Shown here: piece by piece, positions 34,746 through 42,570 of the stretch
Layout of the letters: each line of letters starts with the position of its first letter
Position numbering within the stretch: the first letter of the stretch is position 1
DNA from: Rufibacter sediminis
Lineage (GTDB): Bacteria; Bacteroidota; Bacteroidia; Cytophagales; Hymenobacteraceae
Assembly: GCF_014269285.1 (NCBI RefSeq)
Contig: NZ_JACOAF010000001.1
Span: forward strand, 62,001 to 126,000
Reading direction: 5' to 3'
Length of the DNA stretch: 64,000 nt
Translations under genes and position numbers: made by a program
Notes under the pieces: generated by a model
What the model saw: the letters and a program-made list of their open reading frames with translations, nothing else
Database searches by the model: none
What the model was told of the DNA's origin: nothing

Positions 34746-36536
34746 ATGCCTTTGTTGTCCCGCCGTTCCCTTTCCACGTTTAGTCTCGTTCTTCCCCTTC
34801 TTTTAGTATCCGGATGCACCCTTTCCAGAATGGCCAAAAAGGCGGAGAAAGGCCAGATTATCACCGCCCAGCCTCAGGTGCTGATGGTGCGCGGAAACCA
34901 GGTGCCGGTAGAAGTCCAGGCCCAACTGCCTAAAAACCTGCTCCGCAACGACTACCGCTACGGCATCCGGGTGTTTTACAAAGCCGAGAAAGGCGTGGAA
35001 GAACACGTGGGCTCGCTGGGCTTCGATTTCGGGAACTACAATTTCGTGGACGGCAAACCTACCATGGGCAGCTCCTTCGCCTTCCCGTACACGGCTTCCA
35101 AGATCAGAGGCAAACTGATGGCCCAGGGCGTAGTCACTGATCCCAAAGGCCGCAAGAAATACACCAAATCCAAAGAATTGGCCGAGGGCATTATCACCAC
35201 GCCTCAGCTGATCCAGACGGTACATACGCCCACTTACGCGCCGGAAAACTTCAAGAACGAAGCCCCCGGTCCGCTGAAGTTCCCCATCTATTTTGACCAG
35301 TCTCTGGCCACTCTGCGCCAGGGGCACGGCACCAACCTGCAGTTACTGGAAGATTTCATCAAAACAAACCAGAAAACGAAGAAGATAGAGATTCTGGCCA
35401 TGCACTCGCCGGACCAGGAGGAGAGCACCACGCGCAACCTGGCGTCCCGAAGAGCGGTGGCCGTGGAGCGGTTCATCAAACAGAAAATAGAAACCGAGGG
35501 CTACAACAACTCGGTGCAGGCCATCAACTTTGATCTGCGCACCCTGCAGAAAAACTGGGCCGCCTTTCTGGGCCGCGTGCAGAACTCCGCCCTCCCAGAA
35601 GAGCAGATCCAGCAGATTCTGGATATCGTGAACGGGTCCGGGTCATTCCAGGAGAAGGAAGAGAAATTACAGGCGCTTCCCTCCTATGATTACCTGGAGA
35701 TGTACGTGTACCCCGTGTTGCGCTACGCCGAAGTCACCATTGATTACCAGCCCAACCTGCGCCGCGACTACGAGATTTACCTCATGGCCAAACGCATTGT
35801 GGAGAACCGGGCCAACGCCGATGCCCTCACCGCCGAGGAAATGCAGTACGCCGCCACTCTCACCCCCCTGCTCGCTGAGAAAAAGCGCATCTATGAATCG
35901 GCGGTGGAGACGTACATGAACTGGCAGTCGCTGAACAACCTGGGCATGGTGTTCTTTGAGCAGGCGCAGAAAGAGCTTCGGCCCAAGGTGAAGCAGACGC
36001 TGCTGGAAAGTGCCATTCTCAACCTGCGGTACGCGGCGCACCGGCAACCCAACGCCCAGCAGTTCTACAACCTGGCGGTGGCTCATCACCAGCACGGCGA
36101 TGCCCTGGAAGCCCTGCAAAGCTATGATTACGCCATCCGGTTGGGTGGTTCGCTGCCGGTGCTGCAACAGGTCTTCACCGACAAAGCCGCCCTGGAACTG
36201 AGCGTGGGCCAGTACGATGATGCCGTGCGCAGCCTCTCGTACGCGGGCAAAGGCTACGCCGCCCAGTTCAACATGGCTCTGCTGTACTTCCTGAAAGAGA
36301 ACTACGAAGGGGCCGCCGAGCTGGGTCAGCAACTAGTCACTGAATTCCCGCAGGATGCCAACGCCCATTACCTGCTGGCCGTGATTGGCGCCCGCAGCCA
36401 GAAGGAAGACCTCATGGCCGAGCACCTGAAACTTGCCATCAAAGCCAAACCCACCCTGGCCGCCAAAGCCATTGATGACCTGGAGTTCCGGCGGTACCAT
36501 AAATCGGCCGCGTTTGCGGCGGCCATGAAACCCTGA
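34746..36536 (+). CDS. TPR lipoprotein with OmpA-like segment
   Basis: A 596-residue exported lipoprotein with lipobox LLLVSGC (Cys 24). Residues 30-150 form a beta-rich region. Residues 175-255 resemble an OmpA-type module (FPIYFDQSLATLRQGHGTN, LASRRAVAVERFIKQKI), though it lacks the usual peptidoglycan-binding residues. Residues 385-590 hold several TPR-like helical pairs (NNLGMVFFEQAQ, QFYNLAVAHHQHGDALEALQ, AQFNMALLYFLKENYEGA). The arrangement suggests a periplasmic scaffold near the outer membrane. I do not know a named homologue. It is transcribed alone. Confidence 0.78.
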   Translation: MPLLSRRSLSTFSLVLPLLLVSGCTLSRMAKKAEKGQIITAQPQVLMVRGNQVPVEVQAQLPKNLLRNDYRYGIRVFYKAEKGVEEHVGSLGFDFGNYNFVDGKPTMGSSFAFPYTASKIRGKLMAQGVVTDPKGRKKYTKSKELAEGIITTPQLIQTVHTPTYAPENFKNEAPGPLKFPIYFDQSLATLRQGHGTNLQLLEDFIKTNQKTKKIEILAMHSPDQEESTTRNLASRRAVAVERFIKQKIETEGYNNSVQAINFDLRTLQKNWAAFLGRVQNSALPEEQIQQILDIVNGSGSFQEKEEKLQALPSYDYLEMYVYPVLRYAEVTIDYQPNLRRDYEIYLMAKRIVENRANADALTAEEMQYAATLTPLLAEKKRIYESAVETYMNWQSLNNLGMVFFEQAQKELRPKVKQTLLESAILNLRYAAHRQPNAQQFYNLAVAHHQHGDALEALQSYDYAIRLGGSLPVLQQVFTDKAALELSVGQYDDAVRSLSYAGKGYAAQFNMALLYFLKENYEGAAELGQQLVTEFPQDANAHYLLAVIGARSQKEDLMAEHLKLAIKAKPTLAAKAIDDLEFRRYHKSAAFAAAMKP

Positions 36537-36540
36537 TTCC

Positions 36541-36576
36541 GTTTTAAGCCTGTTTTCGGGAAATAAGGCTTAAAAC
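36541..36576. repeat. GTTT/AAAC palindrome, copy R12
   Basis: GTTTTAAGCCTGTTTTC faces GAAATAAGGCTTAAAAC. It begins 4 nt after the TPR lipoprotein stop codon. Confidence 0.8.
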
Positions 36577-36674
36577 ACTTCTATCCCGCTAATTTCACTC
36601 TAAGGCAGATGCGTTTTTTTTATTGTGCCGCATGTCTTAATTTTACCTTCAGATAGACGTTGAAAAATCTTACT

Positions 36675-37658
36675 ATGCGAACCATACAATTCAGAGAGGC
36701 ATTGCGTGAGGCAATGAGCGAAGAAATGCGCCGCGACCCAAAGGTGTTCCTGATGGGCGAGGAAGTTGCCGAGTACAATGGTGCTTACAAAGTGAGCCAG
36801 GGCATGTTAGACGAGTTCGGACCAGAGCGCGTGATTGACACGCCTATCGCCGAGCTGGGCTTTGCCGGTATTGGGGTGGGTGCCGCCATGAACGGTCTTA
36901 AACCCATCATCGAGTTCATGACCTTCAACTTCTCTTTGGTGGCCATTGACCAGGTGATCAACTCGGCCGCCAAAATCATGTCTATGTCTGGCGGGCAGTA
37001 CTCTGCCCCAATGGTGTTCAGAGGCCCAACCGGTAACGCCGGTATGTTGTCTTCGCAGCACTCCCAGAACTTTGAGAACTGGTACGCCAACACGCCCGGC
37101 CTGAAAGTGGTGGTTCCTTCCAACCCCTATGACGCCAAAGGTCTGTTGAAGTCGGCCATCCGCGACAACGACCCGGTGATCTTTATGGAGTCTGAGCTGA
37201 TGTACGGTGACAAAGGCGAGGTTCCGGAGGAAGAATACCTCATTCCCATCGGCGTAGCCGATACCAAACGCCCCGGTAAAGACGTGACCATCGTTTCCTT
37301 CGGGAAAATGGTGAAGCTGGCCTTGCAGGCCGCCGAGGAACTGGCCAAAGACGGCGTGGATGCCGAGGTGATCGACCTGCGTTCCGTGCGCCCGATCGAT
37401 TACAAAGCCATTATTGAATCCGTTAAGAAAACGAATCGTTTAGTAGTGGTGGAAGAAGCGTGGCCGTTGGCCTCCATCTCTTCGGAGATCGCTTTCCACG
37501 TACAGCACAACGCCTTTGATTACCTGGATGCGCCGGTGAAACGCGTGACTGCCCGTGACGTTCCGTTGCCTTACGCGCCTACCTTAATTGAGGCGTCACT
37601 GCCCAACGTGAAGCGCATCATCCAAGCCGTGAAAGACGTAACGTACGCCAAAGCATAG
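36675..37658 (+). CDS. pdhB: Pyruvate dehydrogenase E1 component, beta subunit
   Basis: A 327-residue E1-beta subunit of the pyruvate (or a related 2-oxoacid) dehydrogenase complex. It has the expected [48 protein letters not shown], and [11 protein letters not shown] with [13 protein letters not shown] in the transketolase C-terminal domain (from about residue 200). ATG 36675 is taken; a TTG at 36660 is in frame but unlikely. The alpha subunit and E2 are not adjacent, as is common in this phylum. A strong terminator follows. Confidence 0.95.
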   Translation: MRTIQFREALREAMSEEMRRDPKVFLMGEEVAEYNGAYKVSQGMLDEFGPERVIDTPIAELGFAGIGVGAAMNGLKPIIEFMTFNFSLVAIDQVINSAAKIMSMSGGQYSAPMVFRGPTGNAGMLSSQHSQNFENWYANTPGLKVVVPSNPYDAKGLLKSAIRDNDPVIFMESELMYGDKGEVPEEEYLIPIGVADTKRPGKDVTIVSFGKMVKLALQAAEELAKDGVDAEVIDLRSVRPIDYKAIIESVKKTNRLVVVEEAWPLASISSEIAFHVQHNAFDYLDAPVKRVTARDVPLPYAPTLIEASLPNVKRIIQAVKDVTYAKA

Positions 37659-37671
37659 GCTTACCCACAAT

Positions 37672-37716
37672 AAAAGCAAGAGCCGACCTTTATAGAAATG
37701 GTCGGCTCTTGCTTTT
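37672..37716 (+). terminator. Intrinsic terminator after pdhB
   Basis: AAAAGCAAGAGCCGACC and GGTCGGCTCTTGCTTTT form a perfect 17 bp stem around an 11 nt loop, 14 nt after the pdhB stop. Confidence 0.92.
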
Positions 37717-37723
37717 ACCGGCA

Positions 37724-37759
37724 TTTTACGCTTGTTTTCCTTAAAAGAGCCTTAAAACA
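37724..37759. repeat. GTTT/AAAC palindrome, copy R13, abutting a start codon
   Basis: TTTTACGCTTGTTTTCC faces TTAAAAGAGCCTTAAAAC. The copy ends 2 nt before ATG 37762, so in the transcript it would fall on the ribosome-binding region of the small lipoprotein gene. Confidence 0.7.
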
Positions 37760-37761
37760 GG

Positions 37762-38181
37762 ATGATCCAGAAATATCTAAAAGTCTCCTTCGCCGCTGCC
37801 GCGCTGTGCCTGTTGGGGTTTTGGGGGTGTACCGAGACCTCAGAACTAGAAGAAGTGGTGCTGCCCGCCCCCGTGGAGGAGACCTCCGGCTTCCCGCGCG
37901 TTCCGGTAAAAGTTGACAGCACGCTTACCCTGAAAGTACTCTACCGCCCGGCAAACGGCTGCGGACGTTTTGAGCGGGCAGATTCTCTGGTGAACGGGCA
38001 AACCACCACCCTCACCATCTTTGCTGCCTACCCCACCGAAGACCAGGAAGCCATCTGCGCCGATATCTCCAAACAGGTGGCCTTTACGTTCCGGTTTAGA
38101 ACCAAGGCGGTGGGCAAGCACTATTTCCGGTTCTGGCAGTCAGACACCTCTTTCCTGCTTGATTCCATCGTGGTTCAATAG
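37762..38181 (+). CDS. Small lipoprotein, unknown function
   Basis: A 139-residue protein with a signal segment (about 1-22) ending in a loose lipobox LGFWGC (Cys 23), followed by an acidic linker (TETSELEEV) and a beta-rich domain (about 45-139). The domain contains two further cysteines (NGCGRF, AICADI) that could form a disulfide. I recognise no family. Its start codon directly follows palindrome R13, and a perfect 28 bp-arm palindrome (R14) lies after its stop, so it stands as an isolated unit. Confidence 0.7.
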   Translation: MIQKYLKVSFAAAALCLLGFWGCTETSELEEVVLPAPVEETSGFPRVPVKVDSTLTLKVLYRPANGCGRFERADSLVNGQTTTLTIFAAYPTEDQEAICADISKQVAFTFRFRTKAVGKHYFRFWQSDTSFLLDSIVVQ

Positions 38182-38207
38182 TCCTTTCTGTAAAATACCC
38201 TTCAAAC

Positions 38208-38265
38208 GCGAAGCCTCCGTTTCGGGCCTGTTTTCAAGAAAACAGGCCCGAAACGGAGGCTTCGC
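38208..38265. repeat. GTTT/AAAC palindrome, copy R14, extended perfect hairpin
   Basis: This is a 58 nt perfect inverted repeat with 28 bp arms around AA. The core GTTTCGGGCCTGTTTTC is extended outward by GCGAAGCCTCC and its complement. It lies exactly between two convergent genes (38181 and 38287) and could terminate both. Confidence 0.9.
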
Positions 38266-38286
38266 CATAAGCAGTTCTTGGTGGTG

Positions 38287-39015
38287 TTAGGTTCGCGTGA
38301 GCCGGGCGATGTAGTGGTCGTCTTCCTCCTGCAGGAGAAGTTCGGCGGTGAGGCCGGCTTCCTGGGCGTACTGGTGCAGCAAATCAAAATCAATGAAAAG
38401 CCAGGGGAAAGGCGGGGTGCGCTCCGTCCCGTATTCCATCATGTAGGTTAGCTCGCCGTAGTAAGCGCCGTTCAAATCCAGCAGCACAGAGCCGTCCTCT
38501 TCTTCATACAGGTACAGGATATCAGAAGACTCTAGCAGAATCTGTCCGCCGGGAGCTAACCAGCGCTTGCAGGTTTCCAGGAAATGCGGGAGTTGGTCCA
38601 GGGTGCCGGCCAGACCAATGCCGTTCATGAGCAGCAGCAGGGTGTCATGCGGCGTGGGGTCCAGTTCAAAGAAATCACCGGTGAGCACGTTTTTCACGCC
38701 GCGCGCTTTTTGCACCTGGGCGGCTCTCTCCGAGATTTCCAGCGCGGTCACCTCCAGCCCTTTTTCCTGCAGCGCCAAGGCATGCGAACCGGCCCCGGCC
38801 CCAATGTCCAGCACGCGGCCGCGGGCTTCGTTCAAGGCAAACTGCTCGCGCTCGGGCATCTCAGTAAAGGTCCGGAACAGGTACGCGGCGGGCAGTTCAT
38901 CGGCCTCCATATTATCGGAGTAGACGGTTACGGATGCCTCCTTATTCCCCTCCCAAAATGCTTTGATGGCCCCGCCCATGGGGTCTGGTTTTTCTAACTG
39001 CATCATCTTTGACAT
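38287..39015 (-). CDS. Class I SAM-dependent methyltransferase
   Basis: A 242-residue Rossmann methyltransferase. SAM-binding motif I is VLDIGAGAGSHALALQ (about residues 68-83), motif II is VTALEISERA, and the post-II region FFELDPTPHDTLLLLMNGIG is where the substrate-side motif begins. The substrate is unknown. ATG 39015 (MSKMMQLEKPDP) is preferred to an ATG six codons upstream. The 311 bp between this start and the kinase gene at 39327 shows no gene; GAACTTTG at 39159-39166 is a weak -7-like box. Confidence 0.85.
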   Translation of the reverse strand: MSKMMQLEKPDPMGGAIKAFWEGNKEASVTVYSDNMEADELPAAYLFRTFTEMPEREQFALNEARGRVLDIGAGAGSHALALQEKGLEVTALEISERAAQVQKARGVKNVLTGDFFELDPTPHDTLLLLMNGIGLAGTLDQLPHFLETCKRWLAPGGQILLESSDILYLYEEEDGSVLLDLNGAYYGELTYMMEYGTERTPPFPWLFIDFDLLHQYAQEAGLTAELLLQEEDDHYIARLTRT

Positions 39016-39326
39016 AAACCCAAAAGTACACAATCTGCGGCAGTCCCGCGCCTAAATTCTGGTGAGCCTCCGGCGTAAGCGCTTGCCAAGGCAATTAGAT
39101 TTAAACGAGCGTTACCGATGATTCATCGAAAAAGGGTGAGGGATGGATATAATTTTCTGAACTTTGCAGCCTCTTGGAGAAAGTATGCGGCTTTGCCGCC
39201 TGAAAGGGTAGTAAAAAAAGGGAACAGAGTAAAAAGGACCTTTTTCTTCTGTTTCGCCAGCGGCATAAGCTGTACCTTTAAGAGTTGAATCACCATCCCC
39301 CACCTCCTTAAAAAGAGGGAACACTT

Positions 39327-40835
39327 ATGAAATTAATCACCACCATCTATACCGTCATCGGGTTGATTCTGGCCATGTTCTGTATTGTGACGCTAGGTTA
39401 CATCCAGCAGACCAGAAAGGTTAAGAAAAGTATTGAAGACGTACTCTACACCTCTGATATCATCAGGGAGGGAGAACGGGCCCAAAAACTGATCCTGGAC
39501 ATGGAAACAGGTCTGCGAGGCTACTTACTCACCGGGCAAAAGCCGTTTCTGGAGCCTTACCTGAAAGGACATATAGAATTTGAACGCAGCATCAACCGCT
39601 TGGACACCCTCACCGAGGGACGTCGGGAGCAAAACCAACTGGTGGATTTGATCCGGCGTGATGCCGAATTCTGGGAGGAATCATTTGCGGTGCCGCTGCT
39701 GCAAAGCAAGGAAAAGGAAAGTCATAGCAGCCAAGACAACCATTACCACGATTCCCTCTTCAATTCCAACGTGAGACTTGGAGTTGGCAAGCGGATCATG
39801 GACAAAGCCCGCGTACGTTTTCAGCTGATAAGACGGGATGAAGAGCAGATAAAAGCCAAACGGTTAGCCGAACTGGATTCCTCTTTTGTCAAAACCAATG
39901 AGATTTCCGTTGGGTTAATGCTGGCCTCCATTCTGGCCGGTGGGTTTATGGCCTTTCTTTTGGGAAAGACCATCAAAAAAAGGTTTCGGCGCATGCACAG
40001 CCTGGCCAACAGCATTGCCCAGGGAAATTACAGCGTTTCTTTGGTAGACAAGCACCACGATGAGATCAGCAGCCTCACGCAGTCTCTGAACATCATGGCC
40101 AGTAAACTGCAAGCCAGTTTCAACCACCTCACCAAGATAAACAAAGAGCTGGACCAGTTCGCTTACGTGGTTTCCCATGACCTGAAAGCTCCCCTGCGCG
40201 CCATCAACAACCTGGCCGAGTGGATAGCCGAAGACCTGCAGACCCAGGACGAAGACATCCTCAAGAACCTATCCACGTTACGCGGCCGGGTGTATAGAAT
40301 GGAGAACCTGATCAACGGCATTCTGGCCTACTCACGCGTGGGACGGCAGACGCTGCCTTCCACCACGTTCTCGGTGCAGGAGCTGTTGCAGGAAACCCTG
40401 GAAAACCTTTTGCCGCCTCCTTCTTTCAAAATAGAGGTACCAACCCCGCTCCCCACCGTCACCGGTGAACGGACGCTGTTCTACCAGATCTTGTCTAACC
40501 TGCTGAGCAACGCCATTAAATACCACCACACCCAGGAAGGATGCATTGAGGTGAAAGCCAAAGAATTGCCTGATTTCTACCAGTTTGAGGTCAAAGACGA
40601 CGGACCGGGCATACCCAAAGAATACCAAACCAAAGTATTCGGGATTTTCCAGACCATGGAAGCCCGTGACGTGAAAGAAAGCACCGGCATAGGGCTTTCC
40701 ATTGTCAAGAAGATTGTGGAAGAAAAAGGAGGCCAAATCTGGATTGAATCTGAAAAAGGACAGGGTACCACCTTCCTTTTCACCTGGCCCAAGGTTCCCG
40801 CCCAAAGTCTCATCCAAACGCCCGTTCTATCATGA
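39327..40835 (+). CDS. CHASE3-HAMP sensor histidine kinase
   Basis: A 502-residue kinase. TM1 spans about residues 5-27 and a CHASE3 domain about 30-185 (LILDMETGLRGYLLTGQKPFL is the family core). TM2 spans about 190-212 and HAMP about 213-265. The HisKA phosphoacceptor is H284 in VVSHDLKAPLRAI, and the HATPase has N- and G-boxes (LLSNAIKYHH, VKDDGPGIPKEY, GIGLSIVKKI). It is the first gene of a phosphorelay cluster. Its TGA overlaps the ATG of the next kinase (ATGA at 40832-40835), whose H-box region is nearly identical. Confidence 0.93.
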   Translation: MKLITTIYTVIGLILAMFCIVTLGYIQQTRKVKKSIEDVLYTSDIIREGERAQKLILDMETGLRGYLLTGQKPFLEPYLKGHIEFERSINRLDTLTEGRREQNQLVDLIRRDAEFWEESFAVPLLQSKEKESHSSQDNHYHDSLFNSNVRLGVGKRIMDKARVRFQLIRRDEEQIKAKRLAELDSSFVKTNEISVGLMLASILAGGFMAFLLGKTIKKRFRRMHSLANSIAQGNYSVSLVDKHHDEISSLTQSLNIMASKLQASFNHLTKINKELDQFAYVVSHDLKAPLRAINNLAEWIAEDLQTQDEDILKNLSTLRGRVYRMENLINGILAYSRVGRQTLPSTTFSVQELLQETLENLLPPPSFKIEVPTPLPTVTGERTLFYQILSNLLSNAIKYHHTQEGCIEVKAKELPDFYQFEVKDDGPGIPKEYQTKVFGIFQTMEARDVKESTGIGLSIVKKIVEEKGGQIWIESEKGQGTTFLFTWPKVPAQSLIQTPVLS

Positions 40836-41542
40836 TGCACTCAGAACAACCCTGCGCCCAACAGCTAGAAGACCTGCAGAAGGAGTACGAAGAGTTCGCC
40901 TACATTGTCTCCCATGACCTCAAAGCCCCTCTGCGGGCCATCAGCAACCTCTCTGCCTGGATAGCCGAAGATTTGGGCGACGATCTGTCCCCTGATGTGG
41001 AGAAGAACATCCAGCTGCTCCAGAAACGCGCCGACCGGATGGAACGCATGATCAACGGATTGCTGGAATTCTCCCGAGTTCCGCGGTTTGATCTGGAGGT
41101 GCGGGAGGTAAACGTGACGCAGCTGGTACAGCAGGCAAGCGACCGGGTGCGCCAAAACCACGCCCTGGAGATACACGCCTCTTCTCTGCCTACGCTCACC
41201 ACGTATGGCAAAAAGCTGGAAACGGTTTTCTTTCACCTGCTGCAAAATGCGGCCACGTATACCCAACACGAAAATCCGCAGGTTTGGATCTCCGCCACCG
41301 AAGAGGAAAACGCGTTCTTATTTCAGGTAAAAGACAACGGGATGGGTATGAAGGAAGAAACCCTGGACAAAGTGTTCAAGATGTTCTATTCAGCGCAGGC
41401 CAAAGACCAGCACGATGGCCTGGGCGTAGGCTTGTCCCTCGTCAAGAAGATTGTGCAGTTTGCGGGCGGTACCATCTCGGTCACTTCTACACTGGGTGCC
41501 GGAACCGAATTTCAATTTTTTTGGCCCAAAACTGTGCAATAG
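40832..41542 (+). CDS. Sensor-less histidine kinase
   Basis: A 236-residue kinase without TM or sensor domain; only 27 residues precede the phosphoacceptor H28 (IVSHDLKAPLRAI). The dimerisation helices and HATPase domain are complete (LLQNAATYTQH, VKDNGMGMKEET, GLGVGLSLVKKI). The H-box neighbourhood FAYxVSHDLKAPLRAIxNL-xx-WIAEDL is shared with the kinase just upstream, which suggests tandem duplication and loss of the sensor. It overlaps that gene by 4 bp and may signal through heterodimers with it (inference). Confidence 0.92.
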   Translation: MMHSEQPCAQQLEDLQKEYEEFAYIVSHDLKAPLRAISNLSAWIAEDLGDDLSPDVEKNIQLLQKRADRMERMINGLLEFSRVPRFDLEVREVNVTQLVQQASDRVRQNHALEIHASSLPTLTTYGKKLETVFFHLLQNAATYTQHENPQVWISATEEENAFLFQVKDNGMGMKEETLDKVFKMFYSAQAKDQHDGLGVGLSLVKKIVQFAGGTISVTSTLGAGTEFQFFWPKTVQ

Positions 41543-41652
41543 CCACACGTACCCCAATTACTATTTTTTAAATTCATCTCGGAGAAACCACAGGAACGCG
41601 ACATAGGTATAGTGACACTTGGCACCCCCTCCGGTAATCAGCACATAAAAAC

Positions 41653-42066
41653 ATGGAAGAGCAAGAAGTAAATATTCTACTGGTAGAAGACGATGAGGTA
41701 GACATCATGAACGTGCAGCGCGCCTTCAAAAAAAACAACATCACCAACCCGCTGCACATCGCCAACAACGGTTTAGAAGCCCTGGAGAAGCTCCGGTCAA
41801 ACAGCTTCCCCATGCCGCCCATCATCATTCTGGACATTAACATGCCCAAAATGAACGGCATAGAGTTTCTGCAGGAACTCCGCAAGGACCCTGAGTTGAA
41901 CCGCATCAGCGTGTTTGTCATGACTACCTCCAATGAAGACAGCGACAAAATCAACGCCTACAACCTCAATGTGGCCGGGTATATTCTTAAGCCCTTATCA
42001 TTTGAGAAGTTCATCACCTCGGTGGCCACCTTGAACCGATACTGGAAATTATGTGAGCGGCCTTAA
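41653..42066 (+). CDS. Single-domain response regulator (Rcp1-like)
   Basis: A 137-residue REC domain without output domain. Acidic pocket VEDDEVD (residues 11-17), phosphoacceptor D61 in ILDINMPKMNG, T91-region FVMTTSNED, and K113 in YILKP are all present. The C-terminal extension NRYWKLCERP is typical of the Rcp1 group that partners phytochrome-type kinases. It lies 110 bp after the sensor-less kinase and is closely related to the next gene (shared AYNLNVAGYI-KP segment). Confidence 0.93.
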   Translation: MEEQEVNILLVEDDEVDIMNVQRAFKKNNITNPLHIANNGLEALEKLRSNSFPMPPIIILDINMPKMNGIEFLQELRKDPELNRISVFVMTTSNEDSDKINAYNLNVAGYILKPLSFEKFITSVATLNRYWKLCERP

Positions 42067-42113
42067 GGAGAATACAAGAAATTGTGTATTTTTAACGCCC
42101 CCTCTACATTTTC

Positions 42114-42557
42114 TTGCCCAAAACTGCCTTGAAAACAAACCAAGCCCATATACTCTTAGTAGAGGACGATCCGATGGATGTAGCCGCTACCAAACGTGCT
42201 TTTCAGTCCCAGAACATTGAAAGCCCTATCCACGTTGCTGCCAACGGGAAAGTGGCCTTAGACATGTTGAAAGGGAGAGGCATGCCGGCGCTGCATCCTA
42301 CGCCCCATATTATCCTGATAGATCTGAACATGCCGGAGATGGGCGGTATTGAGTTCCTGAAAGAACTCAGGAAAGATCCCGAGCTGAAAGCGTGTAGTGT
42401 TTTTGTCATGACCGGGCAGAATTCTGAGCAAAACGTGCTGGAAGCGTATAACCTCAATGTAGCTGGCTACATTGTAAAGCCCATCCAGTATGATTCTTTC
42501 CTGGAGGCTATTGCCACCCTTCACTCTTTCTGGAAATTAATTGAACTCCCCAACTAA
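42114..42557 (+). CDS. Single-domain response regulator (Rcp1-like), paralogue
   Basis: A 147-residue REC domain with VEDDPMD, D70 in LIDLNMPEMGG, FVMTGQNSE and K122 in YIVKP. It shares ELRKDPEL, SVFVMT and AYNLNVAGYI with the regulator just upstream, so the two are tandem paralogues. No ATG exists near the 5' end; TTG 42114 or TTG 42129 is the likely start. It ends 13 bp before the hybrid kinase ATG. Confidence 0.88.
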   Translation: MPKTALKTNQAHILLVEDDPMDVAATKRAFQSQNIESPIHVAANGKVALDMLKGRGMPALHPTPHIILIDLNMPEMGGIEFLKELRKDPELKACSVFVMTGQNSEQNVLEAYNLNVAGYIVKPIQYDSFLEAIATLHSFWKLIELPN

Positions 42558-42570
42558 CGCCTTTCCCTTC

